64,000 bases of DNA from Candidatus Poribacteria bacterium (GTDB lineage: Bacteria; Poribacteria; WGA-4E; WGA-3G). The stretch spans positions 62,001 to 126,000 of the forward strand of contig JAJEIE010000009.1 of assembly GCA_022827625.1 (NCBI GenBank). Direction: 5' to 3'. Under the pieces are notes generated by a model, which was not told the origin of the DNA, did not search any database, and was given only the letters and a program-made list of their open reading frames with translations. The translations under genes were made by a program, and so were the position numbers. How positions within the stretch are numbered: the stretch's first letter is position 1; each line of letters opens with the position of its first letter. This document shows, one piece after another, positions 45,472 through 53,424 of this stretch.

Positions 45472-45828
45472 ATGAAACTCACCCTCAAAAACCTCACTCG
45501 AACGCTGCGATGTAGCTTTCGGCTGAAATGCCCCCGGTGTGATAAAGGTGCGTTGTTTCAAACATTCTTCAAAATGTTTACGCATTGTACAGCGTGCAAT
45601 TTGAAGTTTGAACGAGAGTCCGGTTATTTCATCGGCGCGATGTACCTCAACTACGGCGCGACTGTCCTCATCGCTTTCCTAAGCTACTTCCTCTTTGAAA
45701 AGTTCACCACTATTCCCTTCTTCTTAAATCTAAGCGTCTGGGGCATCTTTTCCGCCATATTTCCGATTATTTTTTATCGTTATTCAAAGAGCCTTTGGCT
45801 CAACTTCGATTATATGTTTTCCTCTTAA
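45472..45828 (+). CDS. DUF983 family small membrane protein with zinc-ribbon-like cysteines
   Basis: ATG 45472 gives 118 residues. Two CxxC pairs (CPRCDKG and CTACNLKF) form a likely zinc ribbon, followed by GYFIGAMYLNYG and two membrane helices, the DUF983 layout. Function is not known. The start lies nine bases after the sugar transferase stop, suggesting the same transcript. It is convergent with the downstream minus-strand dehydrogenase. Confidence 0.82.
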   Translation: MKLTLKNLTRTLRCSFRLKCPRCDKGALFQTFFKMFTHCTACNLKFERESGYFIGAMYLNYGATVLIAFLSYFLFEKFTTIPFFLNLSVWGIFSAIFPIIFYRYSKSLWLNFDYMFSS

Positions 45829-45869
45829 TCAGGACCTATAAAAGACAACGCCTACTGCGCCTATAAAAT

Positions 45870-46616
45870 TTACCGCGTGAAAATCTGTCCGCGTGTATAC
45901 GAACCCGCATCAGAAGCGAGAAATGTGAGTACCCGTGCAACACCCGCCGGGTCCCCGAGCGATTTGCGAGCATCGGCGACAGCAGCATCCGGATCTCGGC
46001 CTTCGCGCCTTGCCGACTCTGCGATCTGCCCTAACTTCAACGGCGTCGCAAGGCCCCCCGGACAGATGGTATGGATACGGATTGGCGAAATCTGGTTTTC
46101 CACCACCATTACAAGCCCATTGACGCCACCTTTGCTCGAACCGTAAGCAACCGAAGAACTCCCACCGCGCACCCCTGCACCTGACGCAATACACAGGATA
46201 ACACCGCCTTCACATCCTCTCATTATCGGCACAGCATGCTTGAGGGCGAAAAAGGTACCTTTCAGGTTCACGTCAATAACCGAGTCAAAAGTCGCCGTCT
46301 CAAACTCATCAATACGGACGTTCGGCCCACGTAGAATACCCGCTGCCGTCACCAAGATATGAATACCGCCAAATTCTGTATTAGCAGTTTTCATCAGGTC
46401 TGCTACCTCAGCTTCGACCATAACATCCGTACGTAGAAACCGCGCAACGCCACCCACTTCACGAATCGCACGGACCGTTTCCTCAGCATCTGTCTCATTA
46501 ATATCACCAAAGACAACCTTCGCGCCTGCTCTGGCATATTCGATCGCCGTTGCTGCACCAATGCCAGTAGACCCGCCAGTAATCACAGCGACTTTATCAT
46601 TAAGTCGAATATCCAT
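45870..46616 (-). CDS. Short-chain dehydrogenase/reductase (classical SDR)
   Basis: A 248-residue Rossmann enzyme with the cofactor motif TGGSTGIG (13-20), the AAG core (91-93), Asn117, Ser145, and catalytic Tyr158-x3-Lys162 in YGSSK. An Asp at the end of the second strand (FGDIN) favours NAD over NADP. It is probably a sugar or polyol oxidoreductase or a FabG-like enzyme; substrate unknown. GGGAG lies before the start. It diverges from the selenoprotein gene. Confidence 0.9.
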   Translation of the reverse strand: MDIRLNDKVAVITGGSTGIGAATAIEYARAGAKVVFGDINETDAEETVRAIREVGGVARFLRTDVMVEAEVADLMKTANTEFGGIHILVTAAGILRGPNVRIDEFETATFDSVIDVNLKGTFFALKHAVPIMRGCEGGVILCIASGAGVRGGSSSVAYGSSKGGVNGLVMVVENQISPIRIHTICPGGLATPLKLGQIAESARREGRDPDAAVADARKSLGDPAGVARVLTFLASDAGSYTRGQIFTR

Positions 46617-46782
46617 ATTTCTTATCTCCCTCGCACCACTTAGATTTTGTAGAAAAGATTATAAGTGGAATGCGTTCACAGCGCAAGCCTTTTGTTTCCA
46701 TCTAAAATAACCTGAGATTCGGGAACCACGCCGATGCAAACTAACAGTTTACGCGACAAAACGCTTCCGAATCGCGAAAAAT

Positions 46783-46811
46783 TTGCAATTTTTCAGTATG
46801 TATGATAGAAT
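46783..46811 (+). promoter_or_regulatory. Sigma-70-type promoter for the SelW-like selenoprotein
   Basis: TTGCAA (46783-46788), 17 bases, TAGAAT (46806-46811), 68 bases before the start codon. Confidence 0.55.
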
Positions 46812-46878
46812 TTTAAAAGGAAGAATCGAAATTCGCTTTGACAGGTAACGTCAAGAAATGAATCAGGAGGAGAAACCC

Positions 46879-47112
46879 ATGGAAGTCAGGATTGAATACT
46901 GCACCGCTTGAAACTACCAACCACGGGCAGCCAGTTTGGCAGATGCCTTGAAACAGAAATATGGTGCCGGGGTTATAACTGTCGATTTAATTCCGGGTAG
47001 CGGCGGGGCTTTTGAAGTTTCGTTAAACGGGACACTGCTCTATTCAAAATTAAAAACTCGAGAGTTTCCGACGACAGAGCAGATAACAAGTGCTATAGAC
47101 GCAGCGGCGTAA
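46879..47112 (+). CDS. SelW/Rdx-family selenoprotein (UGA 46909-46911 read as selenocysteine)
   Basis: A 77-codon frame with AGGAGG eight bases before ATG. Codon 11 is TGA and the frame then runs without a break to TAA 47110. Reading TGA as Sec gives MEVRIEYCTAUNYQPRA, the CxxU redox motif of SelW/Rdx proteins. The rest is family-typical: ASLADALKQKYG, IPGSGGAFEVSLNG, LLYSKLKTREFPT. Length fits the family. These thioredoxin-fold proteins act in thiol redox; bacterial substrates are unclear. A hairpin lies at 46927-46947. A random stop inside such complete homology, exactly at the catalytic position, is unlikely. A plain stop codon would leave a meaningless 10-residue peptide. Confidence 0.93.
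46909..46947 (+). promoter_or_regulatory. Sec codon plus SECIS-like hairpin in the SelW-like gene
   Basis: UGA (46909-46911) is followed by GGCA-GCCA-GTT-TGGC-AGA-TGCC (46926-46947): an upper stem of four pairs, a three-base bulge on the 3' side and a lower stem of four pairs. Read as GCC-AGTTT-GGC, the apical loop has G at its second base, 23 bases after the UGA. That fits the known bacterial rule of an apical-loop G about 16-37 bases from the codon. Confidence 0.7.
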
Positions 47113-47173
47113 CGGCTATCGGCGGTTGGCTATCGGCGGTCGGCTCTGACCGCTGACTGCTGACCGCTGACTG
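47113..47173 (+). repeat. Heptamer-phased repeat between selW-like gene and lpxI
   Basis: CGGCTAT-CGGCGGT-TGGCTAT-CGGCGGT-CGGCTCT and then GACCGCT-GACTGCT-GACCGCT-GACTGTT, nine seven-base units filling the whole gap between two convergent genes. Confidence 0.8.
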
Positions 47174-47977
47174 TTATTCCACAGCAACAAGCGCGATCTT
47201 ACACCGATCCGCTTCCTTGACAAGCACATCAACGTCCATAACAAAAGTGCGTCGTGCTTCCACCGCAAGCACACTCGCTTCAACCTGATGCAACACCTTT
47301 AGCGTTTGCATACCGACCGTCGGCACATCAATACGGAAATCGTGGTGCCCCGCCGATGCCTTCGCAACCACAACTCCTTTCTTTCCCAAATTGCCACCCC
47401 TCTGAATCGTTACATCCGTCCCTTCAATGGCTTCCATAGCAAGCACAATCTGATTTTTAACGACAACCGTCTGCCCGATATCCATATTTGCTATCTGGCG
47501 AGCAGTACGAATACCGAGTTCAACATCCGCCCATTGATTTGCTGTAGGATGTCGCGCCGTTAAAACGCCGGGTTGTAGGAGAAGATGGTGGAGATACTGA
47601 TCTTGGGTGAGGACTGTCAGCCCAACAGATTCAAGATAGGCAAGTGCTGCGCTAACAATAGCGGAGGGTCTCTTACGTCGGTTTTGTACTAAAATCCTGA
47701 TAGTGGTCGCATCAATCTGAAATGGACGGAGTAGAATATTTTTCTCGACTTTCCCGATAATTACAACCTCTTTTACATCTGAATCAAGAAGTGTCCGGGC
47801 AATCTTTTGAATCTGACCAACGCCATAGGTATGAAGCTCATCTGTGATCCCAGCAAAACGCTGCGCGTCGGACTTCGTAATTTGGATGATAACAGGTTGT
47901 CGTTCATGAGCAACAGCGGCACGTGCCAACAGCACCGGCAGCTCGCCCGCGCCTGCAATAATACCGAGTTTTTCCAC
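47174..47977 (-). CDS. lpxI: LpxI-type UDP-2,3-diacylglucosamine pyrophosphatase
   Basis: LpxI hydrolyses UDP-2,3-diacylglucosamine to lipid X and UMP in lipid A synthesis, replacing LpxH in many bacteria. The 267-residue product begins MEKLGIIAGAGELPVLLARA, the family's N-terminal signature, and contains VGQIQKIARTLLDSDVKEVV and the C-terminal VGMQTLKVLHQVEASVLAVE segment. It is the last gene of the minus-strand lipid A run, 38 bases after lpxA. Confidence 0.93.
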   Translation of the reverse strand: MEKLGIIAGAGELPVLLARAAVAHERQPVIIQITKSDAQRFAGITDELHTYGVGQIQKIARTLLDSDVKEVVIIGKVEKNILLRPFQIDATTIRILVQNRRKRPSAIVSAALAYLESVGLTVLTQDQYLHHLLLQPGVLTARHPTANQWADVELGIRTARQIANMDIGQTVVVKNQIVLAMEAIEGTDVTIQRGGNLGKKGVVVAKASAGHHDFRIDVPTVGMQTLKVLHQVEASVLAVEARRTFVMDVDVLVKEADRCKIALVAVE

Positions 47978-48015
47978 CGCTTACGCTCCCAGTATCGGTG
48001 TCGTACCAAGAGAAA

Positions 48016-48840
48016 TTAGCTGCTCAAGACACGATTGGGTTGGCTGAATCCAATACCACGTTTAGAAGTTTCAATAAATTCGAGTAGATATTCGACTTCC
48101 GGAGTCGTTTCAAGTGTTTCCCTGACTCTGGCGACAGCATGTCTGAGAGGCAGCCCTGATCGGAACAAAATACGAAACGCTTTTTTGAGTGCCGCCAATG
48201 CTTCAGGCGTGAGTTGCGATAAAGGATTAATCCTTGAGGTCCGAATCCCGATCCGGTTGAGACTCCGCACACGCGCCGGTTGTCCAGCAGAAAGCGCAAA
48301 CGGCGGAATATCTTGAACAATTTTCGAGAAACCCCCTGCCATCGCCATCTTACCAACGCGGACATACTGGTGTAACGCCGCATGCGCCCCCAATCGCACA
48401 TCATCTTCAATTACAACATGCCCAGCCAGTGAGACGAAGTTCGCCATGATTATCCTATTCCCGACGATAGTGTCGTGCGCAAGGTTAACCCAATTCATCA
48501 ACAGATTGTTGTCCCCAACGACCGTTGCACCCTCCTCAAATGTTGATCTGGAAATAGAGACGTACTCACGAAGTGTATTGCGGTTGCCAATCTTGACATA
48601 ACTCCGCCACCCCCCGTATTTCAGGTCTTTAGATTCATTACCGATGGTCGCACCGAAGTAGATTTTACATGCCTCACCGATAGTCGTCCACTTCTCAATC
48701 TGAACATGTGGACCAATCTCAGTGCCGCGCCCGATATGAACATCTTCACCGACAAGACTGTACGGTCCAACCTTAACCCCTTCTTCCAATGTCGCTTTTG
48801 GAGAGATAATAGCCGTAGGGTGAATGTTAGTTTCTATCAC
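48016..48840 (-). CDS. lpxA: LpxA, acyl-ACP:UDP-N-acetylglucosamine O-acyltransferase
   Basis: First enzyme of lipid A synthesis. The 274-residue protein is a left-handed beta-helix of hexapeptide repeats (IHPTAIISPKATLEEG and onward) with the catalytic His122 in NLAHDTIVGN, then the C-terminal helical domain with GIRTSRINPLSQLTPEALAA. Length is slightly above the 262 of E. coli. It follows the lpxC/fabZ fusion by 70 bases, as in many FCB-type genomes. Confidence 0.95.
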   Translation of the reverse strand: MIETNIHPTAIISPKATLEEGVKVGPYSLVGEDVHIGRGTEIGPHVQIEKWTTIGEACKIYFGATIGNESKDLKYGGWRSYVKIGNRNTLREYVSISRSTFEEGATVVGDNNLLMNWVNLAHDTIVGNRIIMANFVSLAGHVVIEDDVRLGAHAALHQYVRVGKMAMAGGFSKIVQDIPPFALSAGQPARVRSLNRIGIRTSRINPLSQLTPEALAALKKAFRILFRSGLPLRHAVARVRETLETTPEVEYLLEFIETSKRGIGFSQPNRVLSS

Positions 48841-48910
48841 AAAATTTCCCTCCTAATCTCGCCATCCCATACAAAAAGGCCTGCCAGTTAATCTTAATAA
48901 GGACTACGGT

Positions 48911-50197
48911 TCAAACAGACGCTAATACGATTGAGAGTTCCGCCTCTGTGGCAAGTTGATCACCGACATAAACGCGCCCTTCGATACGTGCAATCCTACT
49001 CCTTAGCTGCGCCACCTCTATCTCCAACCGAAGCTGATCCCCCGGAACAACGGCACGACGAAACGTCGCCTTGCTGATAGAGCGAAAGTAACCGAGTTCG
49101 CCTTCTTTACCGATGTCCCGTAGCACAAGCCACGCCGCAAGTTGCGCAAGTGCCTCAATCTGTAGCACGCCCGGCATCACAGGCTGCGTCGGGAAATGTC
49201 CTTCAAAAATAGGCTCGTTATACGTCACGTTCTTGATGCCGACGGCGCGTTTTTTACTCTCATACGCAATGACCCGATCAACCATACACATCGGATGACG
49301 GTGCGGTAACACTTCATAAATATCCATCACCTCAATAGGTTCTTGAACGGGAACTTGTTGAAGATGTCCAGCTTCAGCGAGGGCTTGCACAAATTCCGCA
49401 TGGAACGTATGTCCCGTCCGCATCGCGATAACCTGTGCCTTCGGCAGACGACCCGCCAAATAAAGATCCCCAATCAAATCAAGGATTTTGTGTCGGACAA
49501 ACTCATCTTCAAACCGGAGTGGGACACTGGGTTCTCCCTTCTCATTGATAACGAGAACGTTATCATAACTCGCGCCTTTGCCGATACCGAGTGCCTGAAG
49601 TGCTTCAATTTCATTCTCAAAACAGAAACTTCGAGCCGGTGCAATATCACGTGCATAAGACTCCGGCGTTATTTCAAGAGTTAAGACTTGCGAGTTCGTT
49701 TGCGGATGCGCATAAACAAAAGTTACCTCCAGCGCGTCAGCGGGAAGTAAAACGAGCTGCCTATCCCCAGCAGAAAGTGAAAACGGTTCAGCAACCTCAA
49801 TATAGTTGCGTTGGGCATCCTGTGGAACAAGCCCTACGGCTTGAATATCTTCAACATACCGACCCGCACCCCCATCAAGCCCCGGCGGCTCTGGTGCGTC
49901 CAATTCGATTATTGCGTTATCAACACCTAAGCCACCAAGTGCAGAGAGGATATGTTCCACACTGCTAACCGTCGCCTCACCACTGCGTAAACTGGTGCAT
50001 CTCGGTAGAACGTCTGCCCAATTATCGGGACATACCTGTATCTCTGGTGCGTCCGCTATATCTACACGCCGAAAGACAATCCCAAAGTCTGCTGCTGCGG
50101 GTTTCAAGGTTAGTGTTACAGGTTCCCCTAACATTAACCCCTTTCCCGTAATTGTTATTTCCCCTTGAATCGTCTGCTGTGAATCTGCCTTTGTCAT
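48911..50197 (-). CDS. lpxC/fabZ: LpxC-FabZ fusion: UDP-3-O-acyl-GlcNAc deacetylase / 3-hydroxyacyl-ACP dehydratase
   Basis: A 428-residue bifunctional protein. The LpxC part (1-280) has zinc ligands His82 (SSVEH), His236 and Asp240 (RHKILDLIGD), and catalytic His263/His266 in TGHTFHAE. The FabZ part (about 285-428) has LPHRHPMCMVDRV, catalytic His334 in EGHFPTQPVMPG and Glu348. This joins the committed step of lipid A with the dehydratase that competes for hydroxyacyl-ACP. Such fusions are known in Bacteroidetes and relatives. A gap of 144 bases separates it from mltG. Confidence 0.95.
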   Translation of the reverse strand: MTKADSQQTIQGEITITGKGLMLGEPVTLTLKPAAADFGIVFRRVDIADAPEIQVCPDNWADVLPRCTSLRSGEATVSSVEHILSALGGLGVDNAIIELDAPEPPGLDGGAGRYVEDIQAVGLVPQDAQRNYIEVAEPFSLSAGDRQLVLLPADALEVTFVYAHPQTNSQVLTLEITPESYARDIAPARSFCFENEIEALQALGIGKGASYDNVLVINEKGEPSVPLRFEDEFVRHKILDLIGDLYLAGRLPKAQVIAMRTGHTFHAEFVQALAEAGHLQQVPVQEPIEVMDIYEVLPHRHPMCMVDRVIAYESKKRAVGIKNVTYNEPIFEGHFPTQPVMPGVLQIEALAQLAAWLVLRDIGKEGELGYFRSISKATFRRAVVPGDQLRLEIEVAQLRSRIARIEGRVYVGDQLATEAELSIVLASV

Positions 50198-50341
50198 TTT
50201 TCCCTATTCAATATGGGCCGTGCCCCCGTTGTCGGCACGGACACAAAATTGGTAAAATCTATTTCAGGTTTTAGACGGTTCGTTAACGATTAAAAAACTG
50301 CAAGGACAACGGACCCAGCAGCTCAGAAGCAATCGTTTAAA

Positions 50342-51403
50342 TTACCGGTTCCGAGAGGCACGCCGCATTTTTCTCACCATCCTATTATGTTCTGAAAGCG
50401 TCTTTGAAAAATGATGTTTTCCCTCGCCTATTGCCACAAAATAGAGATAATCTGTTTTTTCGGGACGCAGCGCTGCCATGATTGAATCAATCCCCGGATT
50501 CGCAATCGGACCCGGTGGTAAACCTTTATACTTGTATGTGTTATAAGGCGAATCCACACTCAGATCCGCTTTCGTCAGAAGCCGTTCCGGGTTTCCTAAG
50601 GCGTAAAGCACCGTTGGATCCGCCTGAAGCCGCCAATTCCGTTCGAGCCGGTTATGAAAAACGCTCGAAATCCGAGGTCGTTCTGATGCGGACTGTGCCT
50701 CTTTTTCAATAATTGAAGCAAGCGTCACAATCTCATGACGGGTAAGTTCCAAATCGCGCGCCTCAGCATCAAACGTCTCAATCCAACGCTTTTCAAATTC
50801 ACCAAGCATCATCTCAACAACTTTCTCTACCGTTGTGCCTTTCGCAAATTTGTAGGTATCCGGAAATAGATACCCCTCCACCGTTTTGTCTTCAGGGATC
50901 CCATACCGTTCCAATAAACCATCGGCTTCGGCGGCTTCCTGAAACGCCGTAGCAGTCCCAAAACCAGTGGTTTCCCAGAGCTCAGCGATGGCGGCCATTG
51001 TTAAGCCTTCCGGCACCGTCCAACTCACAAGCGTAACCTGTCCCTTTTCAAACGCATCGAGTATCTCTGATAGAGACATATTCCGCTGCAAGGTATAAGT
51101 TCCCGCCTGCAAACGTCTACCTATTTCCCTGTGTCGAACAAGCAAACGAAAAGCGGACTCACTTCGGATTAAATTTTCTGCAGCCAACCGCTTCGCGATC
51201 GTTCGTGAATTGCTCCCAGTCGGTATATCGAAATTGACAACAGCCCCTGAAGGAGACGGAGCGGACATCAAAAACACCCCTATCAACGAGACAACAAGAC
51301 AAAGAATAGCAAGGCTACACAACGTCAATATGGCTATTCTCATCTTTCCGATTCTTCTCATCGTCAACATTTGTCTCGCAGGAGCGACATCCCAATAGCC
51401 CAA
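50342..51403 (-). CDS. mltG: MltG, endolytic murein transglycosylase (YceG family)
   Basis: MltG cleaves nascent peptidoglycan and limits glycan strand length. After one membrane anchor (ILTLCSLAILCLVVSLIGVF) come a LysM-like region (VNFDIPTGSNSRTIAKRLAA) and the YceG domain with IIEKEAQSASERPRISSVFH (catalytic Glu), LQADPTVLYALG, DSPYNTYKYKGLPPGPI and YLYFVAIGEGKHHFSKT. The coordinate covers the longest frame, from a TTG. ATG 51370, 51361 or 51343 (minus strand) are likelier starts, since none of the extra N-terminal residues is family-like. It overlaps closely with ruvX upstream (13 bases). Confidence 0.92.
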   Translation of the reverse strand: MGYWDVAPARQMLTMRRIGKMRIAILTLCSLAILCLVVSLIGVFLMSAPSPSGAVVNFDIPTGSNSRTIAKRLAAENLIRSESAFRLLVRHREIGRRLQAGTYTLQRNMSLSEILDAFEKGQVTLVSWTVPEGLTMAAIAELWETTGFGTATAFQEAAEADGLLERYGIPEDKTVEGYLFPDTYKFAKGTTVEKVVEMMLGEFEKRWIETFDAEARDLELTRHEIVTLASIIEKEAQSASERPRISSVFHNRLERNWRLQADPTVLYALGNPERLLTKADLSVDSPYNTYKYKGLPPGPIANPGIDSIMAALRPEKTDYLYFVAIGEGKHHFSKTLSEHNRMVRKMRRASRNR

Positions 51404-51416
51404 TATCCAAATGAAA

Positions 51417-51863
51417 TTAGACGTTCTCTACCGATGCTGGAGAAGCACTCTCCTGACAGCGATTCATATAATCTTTGAGAATAAGGACCGCCGCCACCTC
51501 ATCTATGATTCCCTTTTGTTCCCTCGCGTCTTTGCCAAGTTCACGCAGAATCTCTTCCGCTTCAGCCGTTGTGAAGCGTTCGTCCTGAAACGCAATCGGA
51601 ACGTTAAGCACACCTTCCAAGCGTTTCGCAAACTTCTGAACCGTCTCTGCCTGCGTACCCAGAGAGCCATCAAGTGAAATAGGGAGCCCGATAACCACAC
51701 ACTCGACCTCGTGGATAGAGACGAGGTCTGAGATAACAATTAGATCGACTTGACGATTTTTCCGAGTGAGCGTACACAGCGGGTGCGCTGCAACGCCAAG
51801 TGCATCACTGATTGCGACCCCAATGCGTGTATCTCCGATGTCTAAGCCAAGTAAAATCGCCAT
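51417..51863 (-). CDS. ruvX: RuvX/YqgF putative pre-16S rRNA nuclease / Holliday junction resolvase family
   Basis: The 148-residue protein has the RNase H-like signature LLGLDIGDTRIGVAISD with the first catalytic Asp (residue 8), GLPISLDGSLG and FQDERFTTAEAE, matching YqgF/RuvX. In E. coli the protein matures the 16S rRNA 5' end; the resolvase assignment is older. The pair ruvX-mltG is a common conserved neighbourhood. It is the first gene of this minus-strand run. Confidence 0.95.
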   Translation of the reverse strand: MAILLGLDIGDTRIGVAISDALGVAAHPLCTLTRKNRQVDLIVISDLVSIHEVECVVIGLPISLDGSLGTQAETVQKFAKRLEGVLNVPIAFQDERFTTAEAEEILRELGKDAREQKGIIDEVAAVLILKDYMNRCQESASPASVENV

Positions 51864-52450
51864 AACCGTTTCCTCTATCTCAATTTTCGAGGCATTCTTC
51901 TAACGCCATCAAGAAATTATAAGTCCGACAATATCACTTTTAAAAATTTTACACTAAAAGTTGTGTGTAGTCAAGAAAAATCTCAAGAAGGGTGCCTAAA
52001 CATTTTGGCAGCGGATTATCAGCGTCAGAATTGCACATAGTTGTTGGTTATTGGTTAGCAGTTAGCGGTTGGCGATTTTAGTGTCTAAACCGAAATTTAT
52101 GAGATTGCTGTGAGTTGTGTTGTCTGCATCAGGGTTGGGCGGATTATAGGATTTTCAGGATGTAGGTGTTGCTTAGGGGGATAGGCGAGATTAGGAAACC
52201 TTATCAGGGCAGAAGGTCTAAATAATTCAGGTTGGGGCATAAATATTTCACGTAGGGGTTGGGTCTCCCAACCCACAAGGCTACCAGAATAGTTTGAATA
52301 CGAAGGCACCTACAATTGCGATTACCAAAATTGCTAGCGTTTTTTTACGAGTTTATAACTATCCTCGCTTGTATTCGTCGTACACCGCTTCGGTATATAG
52401 CGAGTATGGGAAGATAGCCCTTCTCCTGTCGTTTAACTGTATCCTGAAAC
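51864..52450. other. Divergent gap between ruvX and the methyltransferase, repeats only
   Basis: No supported gene. It contains heptamer-phased TTGTTGG-TTATTGG-TTAGCAG-TTAGCGG (52037-52074), an imperfect ATTATAGGATTTTCAGGATG repeat-like block (52132-52162), and hairpin element 4 (52256-52274). A 70-codon minus-strand frame at 52097-52309 runs through these repeats and is not called. Confidence 0.55.
52256..52274 (-). repeat. CCTACG-tailed hairpin element 4
   Basis: GGGTTGGG, loop TCT, CCCAACCC. On the minus strand it is followed by CCTACGTG. The stem resembles element 3. Confidence 0.65.
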
Positions 52451-52479
52451 TTGATAAATTAACATAAGGCTGCTATAAT
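52451..52479 (+). promoter_or_regulatory. Sigma-70-type promoter for the DNA methyltransferase
   Basis: TTGATA (52451-52456), 17 bases, TATAAT (52474-52479). Confidence 0.65.
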
Positions 52480-52560
52480 CTTACCAAAAAACATAGGACA
52501 AATACCAGAATCCGTAAGGGCAATAGCGGCCCACTAACCTAAATAGAACAGGATTTCAGT

Positions 52561-53424
52561 ATGCCCAAACACCACCTCTATTATGGCGATAATCTCTCAA
52601 TTCTTCAGGCGTATATTTCTGACGAGAGCATCAACCTAATCTACATTGATCCGCCATTTAATACAGGGAAACGCCAACAACGCACAGAGATCCACGTTGA
52701 ACCTGATGCGCAAGGCGACCGAGTCGGCTTTAAAGGTATAACATACCGAACCCATAAAGGTAAAACCACACACTACACCGATAAGTTTGAAAGTTCAGAT
52801 GCCTATTTACAGTTTTTGCGTCCCCGTTTTGAAGAGGCGTATCGGGTGCTGCATCCACACGGGAGCTTCTTTCTCCATATTGACTACCGAGAGGTACATT
52901 ACTGTAAAGTGATGCTCGATGAGATTTTCGGGCGGGAATCGTTTATGAACGAGATTATCTGGGCTTACGATTACGGGGGTCGATCAAAATCGCGGTGGTC
53001 GGCTAAACACGACAACATCTTATGGTACGCCAAAACACCAAAACACTACACCTTCAATTTCGATGAAATGGATAGGATTCCCTACATGGCACCGGGTTTA
53101 GTCAGCAAAGAGAAGGCGGCGCGTGGCAAAACACCGACAGATGTCTGGTGGCACACTATTGTTAGCACAAATAGTAGTGAAAAAACGGGTTATCCGACAC
53201 AAAAGCCACTCGGAATTCTAAACCGCATTGTCAAGGTCCATTCATCACCAAAAGATACACTTTTAGACTTTTTTGCTGGCAGTGGAACTTTCGGAGAAGC
53301 CGCAGCACTACACAACCGTTCCTCAATCTCAATCGATAACAATACATCCGCAATCAGACACATCATGGATAGGTTAGCACTTTATGGCATCGAACTCGTC
53401 AATGCTAATTATGACGCGCTATAA
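52561..53424 (+). CDS. Site-specific DNA methyltransferase (beta-class, adenine-N6 or cytosine-N4)
   Basis: A 287-residue type II/III-like methyltransferase. The catalytic motif DPPFNTG (30-36) precedes the SAM-binding LLDFFAGSGTFGEAA (about 236-250), which is the beta-class order. SGYPTQKPLGILNRI-like text (TGYPTQKPLGILNRI) is also typical. DPPF favours adenine-N6 methylation. No restriction gene adjoins it, so it is an orphan, or its partner is elsewhere. An inserted segment with RTEIHVEPDAQGDRVGFKG may be part of target recognition. Confidence 0.92.
   Translation: MPKHHLYYGDNLSILQAYISDESINLIYIDPPFNTGKRQQRTEIHVEPDAQGDRVGFKGITYRTHKGKTTHYTDKFESSDAYLQFLRPRFEEAYRVLHPHGSFFLHIDYREVHYCKVMLDEIFGRESFMNEIIWAYDYGGRSKSRWSAKHDNILWYAKTPKHYTFNFDEMDRIPYMAPGLVSKEKAARGKTPTDVWWHTIVSTNSSEKTGYPTQKPLGILNRIVKVHSSPKDTLLDFFAGSGTFGEAAALHNRSSISIDNNTSAIRHIMDRLALYGIELVNANYDAL

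Noticed and set aside
47113-47173. Heptamer array as a CRISPR array
   Set aside because: Units are seven bases with no spacers; no cas gene is in the window.
52097-52309. 70-codon minus-strand open frame
   Set aside because: It translates through hairpin element 4 and other repeats; composition follows the repeats rather than a protein.
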